Assembly: GCA_041660925.1 (NCBI GenBank)
Contig: JBAZVI010000016.1
Coordinates: forward strand, 1 to 22,783
Length of the DNA: 22,783 nt
DNA from: Elusimicrobiota bacterium
GTDB taxonomy: Bacteria > Elusimicrobiota > Elusimicrobia > UBA1565
Direction of reading: 5' to 3'
A program made the translations under genes and the position numbers. Below the pieces are notes generated by a model, which was given only the letters and a program-made list of their open reading frames with translations, was not told the DNA's origin and ran no database searches. Below, in pieces: positions 16,231 through 22,267 of this stretch; positions within the stretch are counted from its first letter, which is position 1; each line of letters opens with the position of its first letter.

Positions 16231-16541
16231 AGCGCTCCGACCGTATAATTATGGGCGTTTTGACCGGTCGATTTCGGCCGTCCGGCAAGGCGCGAGGAGC
16301 GAGGATACCTTGAGGTATCTGAGCGACGAGCAACGCAGCTGGCGGCCGAAATCGCCCTGCCCCTGTCGGGGGAGTTTCGCTGCCTCCGGCAGCGAAACTA
16401 TTCGGGAAGGGGAGGCCCGCCCCTGGGCGGCTTCCGCGTCGCTCCGCCCTCAGATAGCTCAAGCTATCTTCAGTTGTCGCTCCTCGAATCCGCCTCAGGC
16501 TCGGGCCTCCAAAACGTCCATAATTATACGGTCGGAGCGCT
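16231..16541. mobile_element. 311-bp non-coding element with 31-bp terminal inverted repeats (MITE- or REP-like)
   Basis: The 31-bp ends (16231-16261 and 16511-16541) are inverted copies with one mismatch, starting AGCGCTCCGACCG and containing TATAATTATGG. Two internal hairpin modules follow: a palindrome GATACCT-TG-AGGTATC at about 16303-16318 inside an outer stem CGATTTCGGCCG/CGGCCGAAATCG, and GATAGCT-CA-AGCTATC at about 16453-16468. Between them is a third inverted pair, AGTTTCGCTGCC/GGCAGCGAAACT. No transposase is encoded; the short ORF inside is not credible. No clear target duplication is visible. The right end overlaps the hemL stop codon; the left end abuts the GTG of the glycosyltransferase and supplies its GGAG. 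A related truncated copy is at 1-117. Confidence 0.7.
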
Positions 16542-17820
16542 AACGCGCTTTCGCGAAAGCCGCCGACGCGGCCTCGACCGTGCGCTCGACGTCGGTCTCC
16601 GTGTGGCGGGAGGAGAGCATCGCGGTCTCGAACTGCGCGGGCGGGAAGTAGACCCCGTTCTCGAGCAGCCCATGGAAGAAGCGGCCGTAGGCCGTGCGGT
16701 CGGCGACGCTGGCCGTGCCCCAGTCGCGCACGCGGGTCTTCGTGAAGAAGACGGTGAGCATGGAGGCGGTCTGGTGCACCTGCACGGGCACGCCGTTCTG
16801 CGCGGCGGCCTCGACGAGACCCGCGGCGAGCGTGCCGGCGAGGCGCTCCATGCGCCGGTAGGGGTCCTCCCGCTTGAGCGCCTTGAGCGTCGCGAGGCCC
16901 GCGGCGACGGCCACGGGGTTGCCCGAGAGGGTGCCGGCCTGATAGACGGCGCCCAGCGGCGAGACGAGCTCCATGATCTCGCGGCGGCCGCCGTAGGCGC
17001 CGACGGGGAAGCCGCCGCCGATGATCTTCCCGAGGCAGGTGAGGTCGGGCTTCACCCCGCAGAGGGTCTGCCAGCCGCCGTAGGCGGCGCGGAAGCCCGT
17101 GATGACCTCGTCGAAGACGAGGAGGGCGCCGTGCTTGCGGGTGAGCGAGCGCAGGAGCTCGAGGAAGCCCGGCTCCGGCGGCACGAGGCCCATGTTCGCG
17201 GCGGCGGGCTCGACGATGACGGCCGCGATGCGGGAGCCGTGGCGCCGGAAGACCTCGCGCACCCCCTCGGGGTCGTTGTAGACGGCGAGGAGCGTGCTCT
17301 TCGCCCAGTCGGCGGGCACGCCGGCGGAGTCCGGCCTCGAGAGCGTGGCGGCGCCGGAACCGGCGGCGACGAGCAGGCTGTCGGCGTGGCCGTGGTAGCA
17401 GCCGGTGAACTTGAGCGTGAGGTCGCGGCCGGTGAAGGCGCGCGCGGCGCGCAGGGCGCTCATGACGGCCTCGGTGCCCGAACTCGTCAGGCGCACGCGC
17501 TCCATCGAAGGGAGGGCGCGGCGGATCTCCTCGGCGAGGAGGTGCTCCCCCTCGGTCGGGGCCCCGAAGCTCGAGCCGGCGTAGAGCGCCGCCTCGGCGG
17601 CGCGGGTCACCGCGACGTGGGCGTGCCCGAGGATGAGCGGGCCCCAGGAGAGGCAGTAGTCGAGGTAGCGGTTGCCGTCGGCGTCCGTGAGGTGGGCGCC
17701 GAGGCCCTTGCGCATGAAGACCGGCGTGCCGCCGACCCCCTTGAACGCGCGGACCGGGGAGTTCACGCCGCCGACGAGGACTTTCTGAGCCCGGGCGAAG
17801 AACGCCTTGGACTTCGTCAT
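16540..17820 (-). CDS. hemL: Glutamate-1-semialdehyde 2,1-aminomutase
   Basis: A PLP enzyme that makes 5-aminolevulinate from glutamate-1-semialdehyde in the C5 tetrapyrrole pathway. It has 426 residues, the usual length. The PLP lysine is Lys265 in CLGKIIGGGFPVGAYGG, matching the known position in E. coli. FDEVITGFR (236-244) and SSGTEAVMSALR (113-124) are further cofactor and family signatures, and GGVNSPVRAF at 17-26 is the N-terminal signature of HemL. The ATG at 17818-17820 overlaps the hemB stop (ATGA). An in-frame ATG nine bases earlier is possible but less likely. The TAG stop lies inside the terminal repeat of the neighbouring element. hemA is not in the window. Confidence 0.96.
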   Translation of the reverse strand: MTKSKAFFARAQKVLVGGVNSPVRAFKGVGGTPVFMRKGLGAHLTDADGNRYLDYCLSWGPLILGHAHVAVTRAAEAALYAGSSFGAPTEGEHLLAEEIRRALPSMERVRLTSSGTEAVMSALRAARAFTGRDLTLKFTGCYHGHADSLLVAAGSGAATLSRPDSAGVPADWAKSTLLAVYNDPEGVREVFRRHGSRIAAVIVEPAAANMGLVPPEPGFLELLRSLTRKHGALLVFDEVITGFRAAYGGWQTLCGVKPDLTCLGKIIGGGFPVGAYGGRREIMELVSPLGAVYQAGTLSGNPVAVAAGLATLKALKREDPYRRMERLAGTLAAGLVEAAAQNGVPVQVHQTASMLTVFFTKTRVRDWGTASVADRTAYGRFFHGLLENGVYFPPAQFETAMLSSRHTETDVERTVEAASAAFAKAR

Positions 17821-18800
17821 GCGAGCCATCGCGCGGCCTCCAGGGCATGGTAGGTCAGGATGAAGTCGGCGCCGGCGCGCTTGATGGAGAGGAGCGTCTC
17901 GAGCACGGCCCGCTTCTCGTCGAGCCAGCCCTTGCCCGCGGCGGCCTTGAGCATCGCGTACTCGCCGGAGACGTTGTAGGCGGAGAGCGGGAGGCGGCTC
18001 GCCTCGCGCACCGCCCTCACGATGTCGAGGTAGGGCAGGGCGGGCTTCACCATGAGCATGTCCGCGCCCTCGGCCTCGTCCTCGAGCGCCTCGCGCACGG
18101 CCTCGCGCGCGTTGGCCGGGTCCATCTGATAGGTCGAGCGGTCGCCGAACTTGGGCGGGGACTCGGCGGCGTCGCGGAAAGGGCCGTAGAACGCGCTGGC
18201 GAACTTCGAGGCGTAGGCGAGGACGGCGGTGTCCTTGAAGCCGGCGGCGTCGAGCGCGCGGCGAGCGGCCCCGACCTGACCGTCGGCCATCGCGCTCGGG
18301 GCGACGACGTCGGCGCCGGCGCGGGCCTGGCTCACGGCGGTCTTCGCGACGAGCGCGAGGGTCGCGTCGTTGTCGAGGACGAAGCCGCCCTTCGCGCGGC
18401 GGAGGGCCCCGCAATGTCCGTGGTCGGTGTACTCGCAGAAGCAGAGGTCGGTCATGACGACCAGCCCGGGCGCGGCGTCCTTCACGGCTTTCACCGCGCG
18501 CTGGACGACGCCGTCGGCCGCGTACGCGCCGGAGCCCCGCGCGTCCTTGCGCGAGGGGATGCCGAAGAGCAGGACCGCGGGGATCCCGGCCGAGCGCGCC
18601 GAGCGCGCGAGCTTCGCGGCCTCGTCGGCCGAGAGCTGGAACTGCCCGGGCATCGAGGCGATGGGCCTGCGCACGCCCTTACCGGGGCGGATGAAGAGCG
18701 GGAGCACGAAGTCGCCGGGGTCGAGGCGCGTCTCGCGCACGAGCTCGCGCAGGGCGGAGGTGCTTCTCATGCGGCGGAGGCGTCGGGTCGGGAATGCCAT
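17817..18800 (-). CDS. hemB: Delta-aminolevulinic acid dehydratase (porphobilinogen synthase)
   Basis: Condenses two 5-aminolevulinate molecules to porphobilinogen, the step after HemL. It has 327 residues. The zinc-binding cysteines Cys120, Cys122 and Cys130 (DLCFCEYTDHGHCG) show a zinc-type enzyme. The two active-site lysines are Lys199 (YASKFASAFYGPFRDA) and Lys252 (MVKPALPYLD). The annotated ATG at 18798-18800 has no ribosome binding site and lies about 10 nt after a TAGAAT box, so the message may be nearly leaderless. The internal Met11 (MRSTSALRELVRE) is the alternative start and is where many homologues begin. It is coupled to hemL by a 4-bp overlap. Confidence 0.95.
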   Translation of the reverse strand: MAFPTRRLRRMRSTSALRELVRETRLDPGDFVLPLFIRPGKGVRRPIASMPGQFQLSADEAAKLARSARSAGIPAVLLFGIPSRKDARGSGAYAADGVVQRAVKAVKDAAPGLVVMTDLCFCEYTDHGHCGALRRAKGGFVLDNDATLALVAKTAVSQARAGADVVAPSAMADGQVGAARRALDAAGFKDTAVLAYASKFASAFYGPFRDAAESPPKFGDRSTYQMDPANAREAVREALEDEAEGADMLMVKPALPYLDIVRAVREASRLPLSAYNVSGEYAMLKAAAGKGWLDEKRAVLETLLSIKRAGADFILTYHALEAARWLA

Positions 18801-18807
18801 AGGATGC

Positions 18808-18828
18808 GGGATTCTACCAAAGAATCCC
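18808..18828 (-). promoter_or_regulatory. Hairpin and -10-like box in front of hemB
   Basis: GGGATTCT, loop ACCAA, AGAATCCC: a perfect 8-bp palindrome ending 8 nt before the hemB ATG. On the minus strand it holds TAGAAT (18810-18815), a fair -10 box; no good -35 box is visible. It could be a promoter, an operator or both. Confidence 0.35.
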
Positions 18829-18855
18829 GGACCCTCGACTTCACTCGCTAAATGT

Positions 18856-18861
18856 TACAAT
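18856..18861 (+). promoter_or_regulatory. Probable -10 box of the mscL promoter
   Basis: TACAAT lies 24 nt before the mscL start, in an AT-rich patch between the divergent hemB and mscL genes. The best -35 candidate (TCGACT, 18835-18840) is only 15 bp away and weak. Confidence 0.4.
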
Positions 18862-18884
18862 CGAAAAGTCACCGGGAGGTCCCC

Positions 18885-19301
18885 ATGTTCAAGGAATTCA
18901 AGGAATTTGCGATGAAGGGCAACGTCGTCGACATGGCCGTCGGCGTGGTCATCGGCGGCGCTTTCGGGAAGATCGTCAGCTCCGTGCTCAACGATATCAT
19001 CATGCCGCCGCTCGGCCTCATCACCGGCGGAGTGGACTTCACCCAGCACGCCTTCACCCTCAAGCCCGCCGAAGGAGCCGCGAAAGCGGTGACCCTCAAC
19101 TGGGGCGCCTTCGTGACCCACTGCGTGGACTTCTCCATCGTCGCCTTCACGATGTTCATGGTCATCAAGGGCATGAACGCGCTCAAGCGCTCGGAGAAGG
19201 CCCCGCCCCCCGCGCCGACCGAGAAGAAGTGCCCGGAGTGCTGCCTGCACATCCCCCTCGAGGCCAAGCGCTGCGGGCACTGCACGTCCGCCCTCGCCTG
19301 A
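18885..19301 (+). CDS. mscL: Large-conductance mechanosensitive channel MscL with C-terminal zinc ribbon
   Basis: A pentameric inner-membrane channel that opens under membrane tension and releases solutes in osmotic downshock. It has 138 residues. The amphipathic N-helix MFKEFKEFAMKGNVVDMAVG leads into TM1 (about 15-45, with GGAFGKIVSSVLNDIIMPPLG), and TM2 is about 72-98. The tail carries CPECC (116-120) and CGHC (130-133), a small zinc-ribbon-like motif seen on some bacterial MscL proteins. The ATG at 18885 follows GGGAGG by 5 nt; an upstream in-frame ATG at 18852 would add residues with no family match and was not used. It ends at a bidirectional terminator facing rnpB. Confidence 0.95.
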   Translation: MFKEFKEFAMKGNVVDMAVGVVIGGAFGKIVSSVLNDIIMPPLGLITGGVDFTQHAFTLKPAEGAAKAVTLNWGAFVTHCVDFSIVAFTMFMVIKGMNALKRSEKAPPPAPTEKKCPECCLHIPLEAKRCGHCTSALA

Positions 19302-19307
19302 AAACAC

Positions 19308-19335
19308 CGCGGCGGGCTCTCTCGAGCCCGCCGCG
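19308..19335. terminator. Bidirectional intrinsic terminator between mscL and rnpB
   Basis: A perfect 12-bp GC-rich stem (CGCGGCGGGCTC / GAGCCCGCCGCG) with loop TCTC, starting 6 nt after the mscL stop. On the minus strand it is followed by GTGTTTTC and so ends rnpB; on the plus strand it is followed by TTTC. Confidence 0.85.
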
Positions 19336-19336
19336 T

Positions 19337-19699
19337 TTCAAGACGGCCTATACCCCGGATTCTGTCCCCGGCTCGCGCCGGTCGAGGATCATTTCTCTGA
19401 TGCGGCTACCGGGCGGCCGCCTCCTTTCGGAGACGCGCGCGGACCGCGCTGCCGCCCAACTGCCTTGCTCCCGGTGGGGTTTGCCTGGCCCCGGGGTCGC
19501 CCCCGGGCCGGTGGGCTCTTAACCCGCCATTTCACCCTTACCCTCCCTTGCGGGAGGGCGGTATCTTTTCTGTGGCACTTTCCATCGAGGAGCCCTTGCG
19601 TGCTCCCCGTCCCGCCTTTCGACGGGCACCGCGTCCTATGGAGTCCGGAAGTTCCTCCCCCCCGCTCGCGCGGGAAGGCGACCCTCCAGCCGTCTTGAA
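19337..19699 (-). ncRNA. rnpB: RNase P RNA, bacterial type A
   Basis: The catalytic RNA that trims tRNA 5' ends. On the minus strand the ends pair as P1 (TTCAAGACGGC with GCCGTCTTGAA). The 5' core reads GAGGAACTTCCGGACTCC, matching the conserved GAGGAAAGTCCGG block. Further in are GATACCGCC, GGTAAGGGTGAAATGG and GGGTTAAGAGCCCACC. The 3' core is GACAGAATCCGG-GGTATAGGCC, which pairs back as P4. Length is about 363 nt, within the type A range. The ends are set by P1 and could differ by a few bases. Several hairpins carry stable tetraloops (GAAA, GCAA). The tRNAs at 21.4-22.5 kb are among its likely substrates. Confidence 0.96.
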
Positions 19700-19709
19700 T
19701 CTGGCCTGT

Positions 19710-19734
19710 CCGGAATCCCCCACGGGGATTCCGG
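19710..19734. repeat. Perfect hairpin upstream of rnpB
   Basis: CCGGAATCCCC, loop CAC, GGGGATTCCGG: an 11-bp perfect stem that ends about 11 nt before the 5' end of RNase P RNA on the minus strand. There is no T-tract. It may be part of the transcript end of the zinc-ribbon gene. Confidence 0.6.
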
Positions 19735-19744
19735 AGGAGTGCTT

Positions 19745-19809
19745 AAGCCCGCTGAAAATTCGGCGCGAAAAGGGATGTTGGAAGATGCGCCGAATTTTCA
19801 GGCGGGCTT
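19745..19809. repeat. Long inverted repeat over the 3' end of the zinc-ribbon gene
   Basis: Arms TAAGCCCGC-TGAAAATTCGGCGC (19745-19766) and its complement with one extra base (19787-19809) flank a 20-nt loop. The right arm includes the last codons and TGA of the zinc-ribbon gene. In the minus-strand transcript this would be a hairpin of about 22 bp, a plausible terminator or stabiliser. Confidence 0.7.
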
Positions 19810-20535
19810 AGGACCGAAGACCTGGTCGGCGCTGTAGAGGATGCGCTGGCAGCTCTCGCAGCACACGAGCTTGGCCGCCTTGGCCACGTAGACCATGACC
19901 TGCGGCGGCTGGACCATGCGGCAGGCGCCGCAGGTGTTCCCGTCGAGCTTGGAGAGCGCGATGCCCTTGCGGCGCACGCGGATGGCGTCGTACTGGGCGA
20001 CCATCTCGGGGGCGATGGTGCCCGCGAAACCGTCGCGCTCGCCCTTGCGGGCGGCGAGTTTCCCCTCGATCTCGGCCTTGCGGGCCTCGAGCAGGCCGAC
20101 CTTCTGCTGCACGCGGCCCTCGGCCTCCTTGAGCGAGGCGGCCCGGACCTTCTCTTCCTTGGAGAGCGCGTCGCCCTCCTCCATCAGCATCAGGATCTCG
20201 GTCTCGATGTCGCCGGCCTGCTTCTTGCAGCCGTCGATCTCGTGCTGGAGCGCACGGAAGGCCTCGTTGGTCTTCACGTTGTTGAGGTCGTTGCCGAACT
20301 TGCGGGCCTCGGCCTCTTTCGCGGCGAGCTGCTGCTCCTTCTCCTTGCGCTTGAGCACCGACTTCACGACGTGGTCCTTCGCTTCGGCGAGGGCGCGCTT
20401 CTCGGCGTCGGCCTCGTTCTGCAAAGCGGCGATCTGGCCGGGGATGGCGTCGATCTCGGCGCGCAGGGCGTCGAGGACGCGGTCCTGCTCCTGCAGGCCC
20501 ACGAGCTTCGCGACGTCGTCCTTGTTGAATGCCAT
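19798..20535 (-). CDS. Coiled-coil zinc-ribbon protein (C4-type, COG1579-like)
   Basis: A 245-residue cytosolic protein. Residues 5-175 are a long coiled coil, with the family hallmark NDLNNVKTNEAFRALQHEI at 82-100. The C-terminal zinc ribbon uses CGAC (202-205) and CESC (226-229). Proteins of this family are widespread and linked in the literature to nucleic-acid binding, but no precise role is settled. The ATG at 20533-20535 is chosen because the homologous region starts there (MAFNKDDVAKL) and TATAAT lies about 20 nt upstream; the longer ORF upstream would run through the promoter. It diverges from the [2Fe-2S] protein gene. Its stop lies inside a long inverted repeat. Confidence 0.9.
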   Translation of the reverse strand: MAFNKDDVAKLVGLQEQDRVLDALRAEIDAIPGQIAALQNEADAEKRALAEAKDHVVKSVLKRKEKEQQLAAKEAEARKFGNDLNNVKTNEAFRALQHEIDGCKKQAGDIETEILMLMEEGDALSKEEKVRAASLKEAEGRVQQKVGLLEARKAEIEGKLAARKGERDGFAGTIAPEMVAQYDAIRVRRKGIALSKLDGNTCGACRMVQPPQVMVYVAKAAKLVCCESCQRILYSADQVFGPKPA

Positions 20536-20556
20536 GGTGGTCTCTACGCCTCTTCG

Positions 20557-20564
20557 ATTATACA
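20557..20564. promoter_or_regulatory. Overlapping divergent -10 boxes
   Basis: On the minus strand TATAAT (20557-20562) serves the zinc-ribbon gene. On the plus strand the overlapping TATACA (20559-20564) could serve the [2Fe-2S] gene, whose ATG is 21 nt away. If both are used, RNA polymerase could occupy only one at a time. No strong -35 box was found for either. Confidence 0.4.
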
Positions 20565-20584
20565 ATTTTGATAGCATCATCGGG

Positions 20585-20881
20585 ATGAAGTCCTCTCCGA
20601 TCCCCTTTCGCCGCGCCGCCTTCGTCTGCACCCAGACGCGCGAGGATGGTCGCACTTCCTGCGCGAATCCCGGGCGCGCGGGGGCCGAACTCGCCGCCGC
20701 CCTCAAGGCCGCCGTCGAGGCGGCCGGGCTCAAGGGGAAGGTCCGCGTCGTGCGCGCGGGCTGCCTCGGCCTCTGCGCGCAGGGGCCCAACGTCTTCCTC
20801 TATCCCGAAGGGACGCACTGCGCGGGGGTCGGCCTCGCCGACGTGCCCGAGCTCGTGCGCCGGCTCGGCGAAGGCCTGTGA
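20585..20881 (+). CDS. Thioredoxin-like [2Fe-2S] ferredoxin
   Basis: A 98-residue protein of the thioredoxin-like 2Fe-2S family, also known from NuoE C-termini and the stand-alone Shethna-type ferredoxins. Cluster ligands are Cys15 (FVCTQTRE), Cys26 (TSCANPG), Cys60 and Cys64 (AGCLGLCAQGP). The typical end NVFLYPEGTHC follows, with an extra Cys79. It presumably carries electrons in the cytosol; its partner is unknown. The ATG at 20585 lacks a good ribosome binding site and the leader is short. Its stop overlaps the start of the GIY-YIG gene (GTGA), so the two are coupled. Confidence 0.88.
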   Translation: MKSSPIPFRRAAFVCTQTREDGRTSCANPGRAGAELAAALKAAVEAAGLKGKVRVVRAGCLGLCAQGPNVFLYPEGTHCAGVGLADVPELVRRLGEGL

Positions 20882-21285
20882 CGCTGCCCGAGGGCCGCTT
20901 CCGCATCCGGATGTCGGAGCGCTGCTGGCGCTTCGCCCCCGACACGCTCCCCGCGCACGCGCCCAAGCGCCCCGGGGTCTACGAGCTCATCGACGCGAAC
21001 AAGGGCTCCGAAGTCCTCTACGTCGGCCTCGCCTGCCCCGAGACCCTCTACGCGCGGCTCGCCGCCCACGCCATGGGCAAGATCCGCCCCACCTTCGACG
21101 AGCTCGTCCGCGCCCGCGGAGAGGTCTTCTTCGACTACGTCGCCGAGCCCGCCGACGCCGCGCCCGAGGACCTGCGCGACATCGCCGGCGCGTTGATGAT
21201 CCAGCACAATCCGCCCTACAACCTGCGCGACAACCCCCCCGCCTCCGGCCGCTTCGGCCGAGTCCTAGTAGAGGAAACACCCTAG
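20878..21285 (+). CDS. GIY-YIG domain protein
   Basis: A 135-residue protein whose main part (about 30-118) is a GIY-YIG fold: PGVYELID (32-39) and VLYVGLA (46-52) give the two tyrosine motifs, and LYARLAAH supplies the conserved arginine. The fold's last helix ends MIQHNPPYN, like UvrC. In UvrC the metal-binding glutamate lies 12 residues before that final Asn; here the residue is alanine, so nuclease activity is uncertain. The start is GTG at 20878, overlapping the preceding stop by 4 bp. Association with a [2Fe-2S] protein gives no clear role. Homing, repair or RNA-related functions are all possible. Confidence 0.75.
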   Translation: MTLPEGRFRIRMSERCWRFAPDTLPAHAPKRPGVYELIDANKGSEVLYVGLACPETLYARLAAHAMGKIRPTFDELVRARGEVFFDYVAEPADAAPEDLRDIAGALMIQHNPPYNLRDNPPASGRFGRVLVEETP

Positions 21286-21293
21286 CCATACCC

Positions 21294-21412
21294 TTCCTTA
21301 ACTCCCTTCCCCTCGGGGGAGGGCAGGGTGGGGGAGATTTTCCGTCGACATTGTGACAATGTGGAGATTCCCCCTCCCCCAACCCCCTCCCGCAGGAAGG
21401 GGAGTTAAGGAA
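21294..21412. repeat. Pair of inverted GC-rich repeats around a central palindrome
   Basis: Outer arms TTCCTTAACTCCC (21294-21306) and GGGAGTTAAGGAA (21400-21412) are a perfect 13-bp inverted pair. Inside each arm is a similar CCCTTCCCC / GGGGAGGG tract. In the centre ACATTGT-G-ACAATGT (21348-21362) is a perfect palindrome. It looks like two copies of one repeat placed tail to tail. No gene lies here. Confidence 0.7.
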
Positions 21413-21414
21413 CA

Positions 21415-21442
21415 AAGAGGCCTTCCTTTCGGAAGGCCTCTT
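21415..21442. terminator. Bidirectional intrinsic terminator
   Basis: AAGAGGCCTTCC, loop TTTC, GGAAGGCCTCTT: a perfect 12-bp stem. On the minus strand it follows tRNA-Val and is trailed by TGTTCCTT; on the plus strand it follows the GIY-YIG gene and is trailed by GTCTCT. Confidence 0.85.
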
Positions 21443-21451
21443 GTCTCTAGA

Positions 21452-21526
21452 TGGTGGGCGCTATAGGATTTGAACCTATGGCCCCTGTCGTGTGAGGACA
21501 GTGCTCTACCGCTGAGCTAAGCGCCC
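21452..21526 (-). tRNA. tRNA-Val, anticodon CAC
   Basis: A complete cloverleaf of 75 nt: acceptor GGGCGCT/AGCGCCC, D-stem GCTC/GAGC, anticodon stem CTGTC/GACAG with loop CTCACAC, T-arm ATAGG-TTCAAAT-CCTAT, and an encoded CCA. The anticodon CAC reads GTG, a common codon in a high-GC genome. Confidence 0.96.
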
Positions 21527-21536
21527 GTCGACAAAG

Positions 21537-21542
21537 AGTATA
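21537..21542 (-). promoter_or_regulatory. -10 box of tRNA-Val
   Basis: TATACT on the minus strand lies 10 nt before the tRNA 5' end, within the only AT-rich patch there. No good -35 box is visible at 16-18 bp. Confidence 0.45.
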
Positions 21543-21561
21543 GCAAAATGTATCTTGAGTC

Positions 21562-22071
21562 GTGGCCAAAGCCAAGCCTAAGCCGAAAGCGATCTTCGAA
21601 TTCGTCGACGACCGCGGCGTCACGCGCCGCGTCGGGACCCTCCAGGAGGTCCCGAAGAAGTACGTGCGCAAGATGCTCGTCATCGGCGTCGAGGAGAACG
21701 CCGCCTCGACGGCGGCGCCGGCGCTCCCGTCCGCGGGCGCCGCGATGCCGGCGATCGCGCCCTGGTCCTGGGCCCTGCCCGCGGTCTTCATCCTCCTGCT
21801 CGCCCGCTCGAAGAACTTCGTGTTCCGGGCGCTGGGCGCGACGGGACTCCTCATCTGGCTCTTCTACTACGGCTACGGCTGGTTCATGGCCTCCGACTAC
21901 TCGCATACCTATGAGAAGCCGGCTCCGCCGGCTCTGAGCGAGCGCGGCGAATCGAAGGACGGCTCGAAAGACCCCTCTCCCGCCGCGCTCCAGGCCGCTG
22001 AAAAGCTCGAGGACGCGATGCTCAAGCGCCGCCTCAGCGAACAGGCCCCGTCCAGGAACCCGTCCCAATAA
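21562..22071 (+). CDS. Small two-helix membrane protein of unknown function
   Basis: A 169-residue protein. Residues 11-35 (IFEFVDDRGVTRRVGTLQEVPKKYV) resemble the short beta motif of DUF4124-like proteins. Two membrane helices follow, about 66-81 and 86-109, and then a charged, Pro/Ser-rich tail. I do not recognise a defined family. The start is GTG at 21562 (MAKAKPKPK); the ribosome binding site is poor (TTGAG). It runs divergently from tRNA-Val, whose promoter lies just before the GTG. The coding frame has strong GC bias at third positions like its neighbours, so it is probably real. Confidence 0.65.
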   Translation: MAKAKPKPKAIFEFVDDRGVTRRVGTLQEVPKKYVRKMLVIGVEENAASTAAPALPSAGAAMPAIAPWSWALPAVFILLLARSKNFVFRALGATGLLIWLFYYGYGWFMASDYSHTYEKPAPPALSERGESKDGSKDPSPAALQAAEKLEDAMLKRRLSEQAPSRNPSQ

Positions 22072-22095
22072 TCCCTCGGACGGTCTCTCCCGGCG

Positions 22096-22125
22096 TTGAC
22101 ACCTCTTTTCCTCATAGGGTATAAT
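22096..22125 (+). promoter_or_regulatory. Strong sigma-70-type promoter of the tRNA/tuf operon
   Basis: TTGACA (22096-22101) and TATAAT (22120-22125), both perfect consensus, are 18 bp apart. This is the best promoter in the window. Transcription should start near 22132, about 60 nt before tRNA-Gly. Confidence 0.9.
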
Positions 22126-22163
22126 AGAGGAGTCGTCAGTCGGTTTCTGGAGCAGTTTTCAGC

Positions 22164-22193
22164 GATGCCGGCGTCTCCGGCGTCGTTTTTGTT
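22164..22193 (+). terminator. Terminator-like hairpin directly before tRNA-Gly
   Basis: GATGCCGG (22164-22171), loop CGTCT, CCGGCGTC (22177-22184), followed by GTTTTTGTT that abuts the tRNA 5' end. It has the form of an intrinsic terminator between a strong promoter and the tRNA genes. It may be an attenuator, the end of a short leader RNA, or a processing hairpin. Confidence 0.55.
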
Positions 22194-22267
22194 GCGGGCG
22201 TAGTTCAATGGTAGAACACGAGCCTTCCAAGCTCGATACGTGGGTTCGATTCCCATCGCCCGCTCCA
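22194..22267 (+). tRNA. tRNA-Gly, anticodon TCC
   Basis: A full cloverleaf of 74 nt: acceptor GCGGGCG/CGCCCGC, D-stem GTTC/GAAC, anticodon stem CGAGC/GCTCG with loop CTTCCAA, T-arm GTGGG-TTCGATT-CCCAT, discriminator T and encoded CCA. It reads GGA/GGG. Confidence 0.97.

Noticed and set aside
16310..16543. A 77-codon ORF inside the 311-bp element
   Set aside because: It runs through both hairpin modules and the terminal repeat, has no ribosome binding site and resembles no protein; the structure explains the sequence better.
18852..18884. Upstream start for mscL
   Set aside because: The ATG at 18885 has a good GGGAGG site and the family's normal first residues; the longer form adds 11 unrelated residues.
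20536..20790. N-terminal extension of the zinc-ribbon protein by 85 residues
   Set aside because: It would cover the TATAAT box and lie antisense to the [2Fe-2S] gene; family similarity begins at MAFNKDD.
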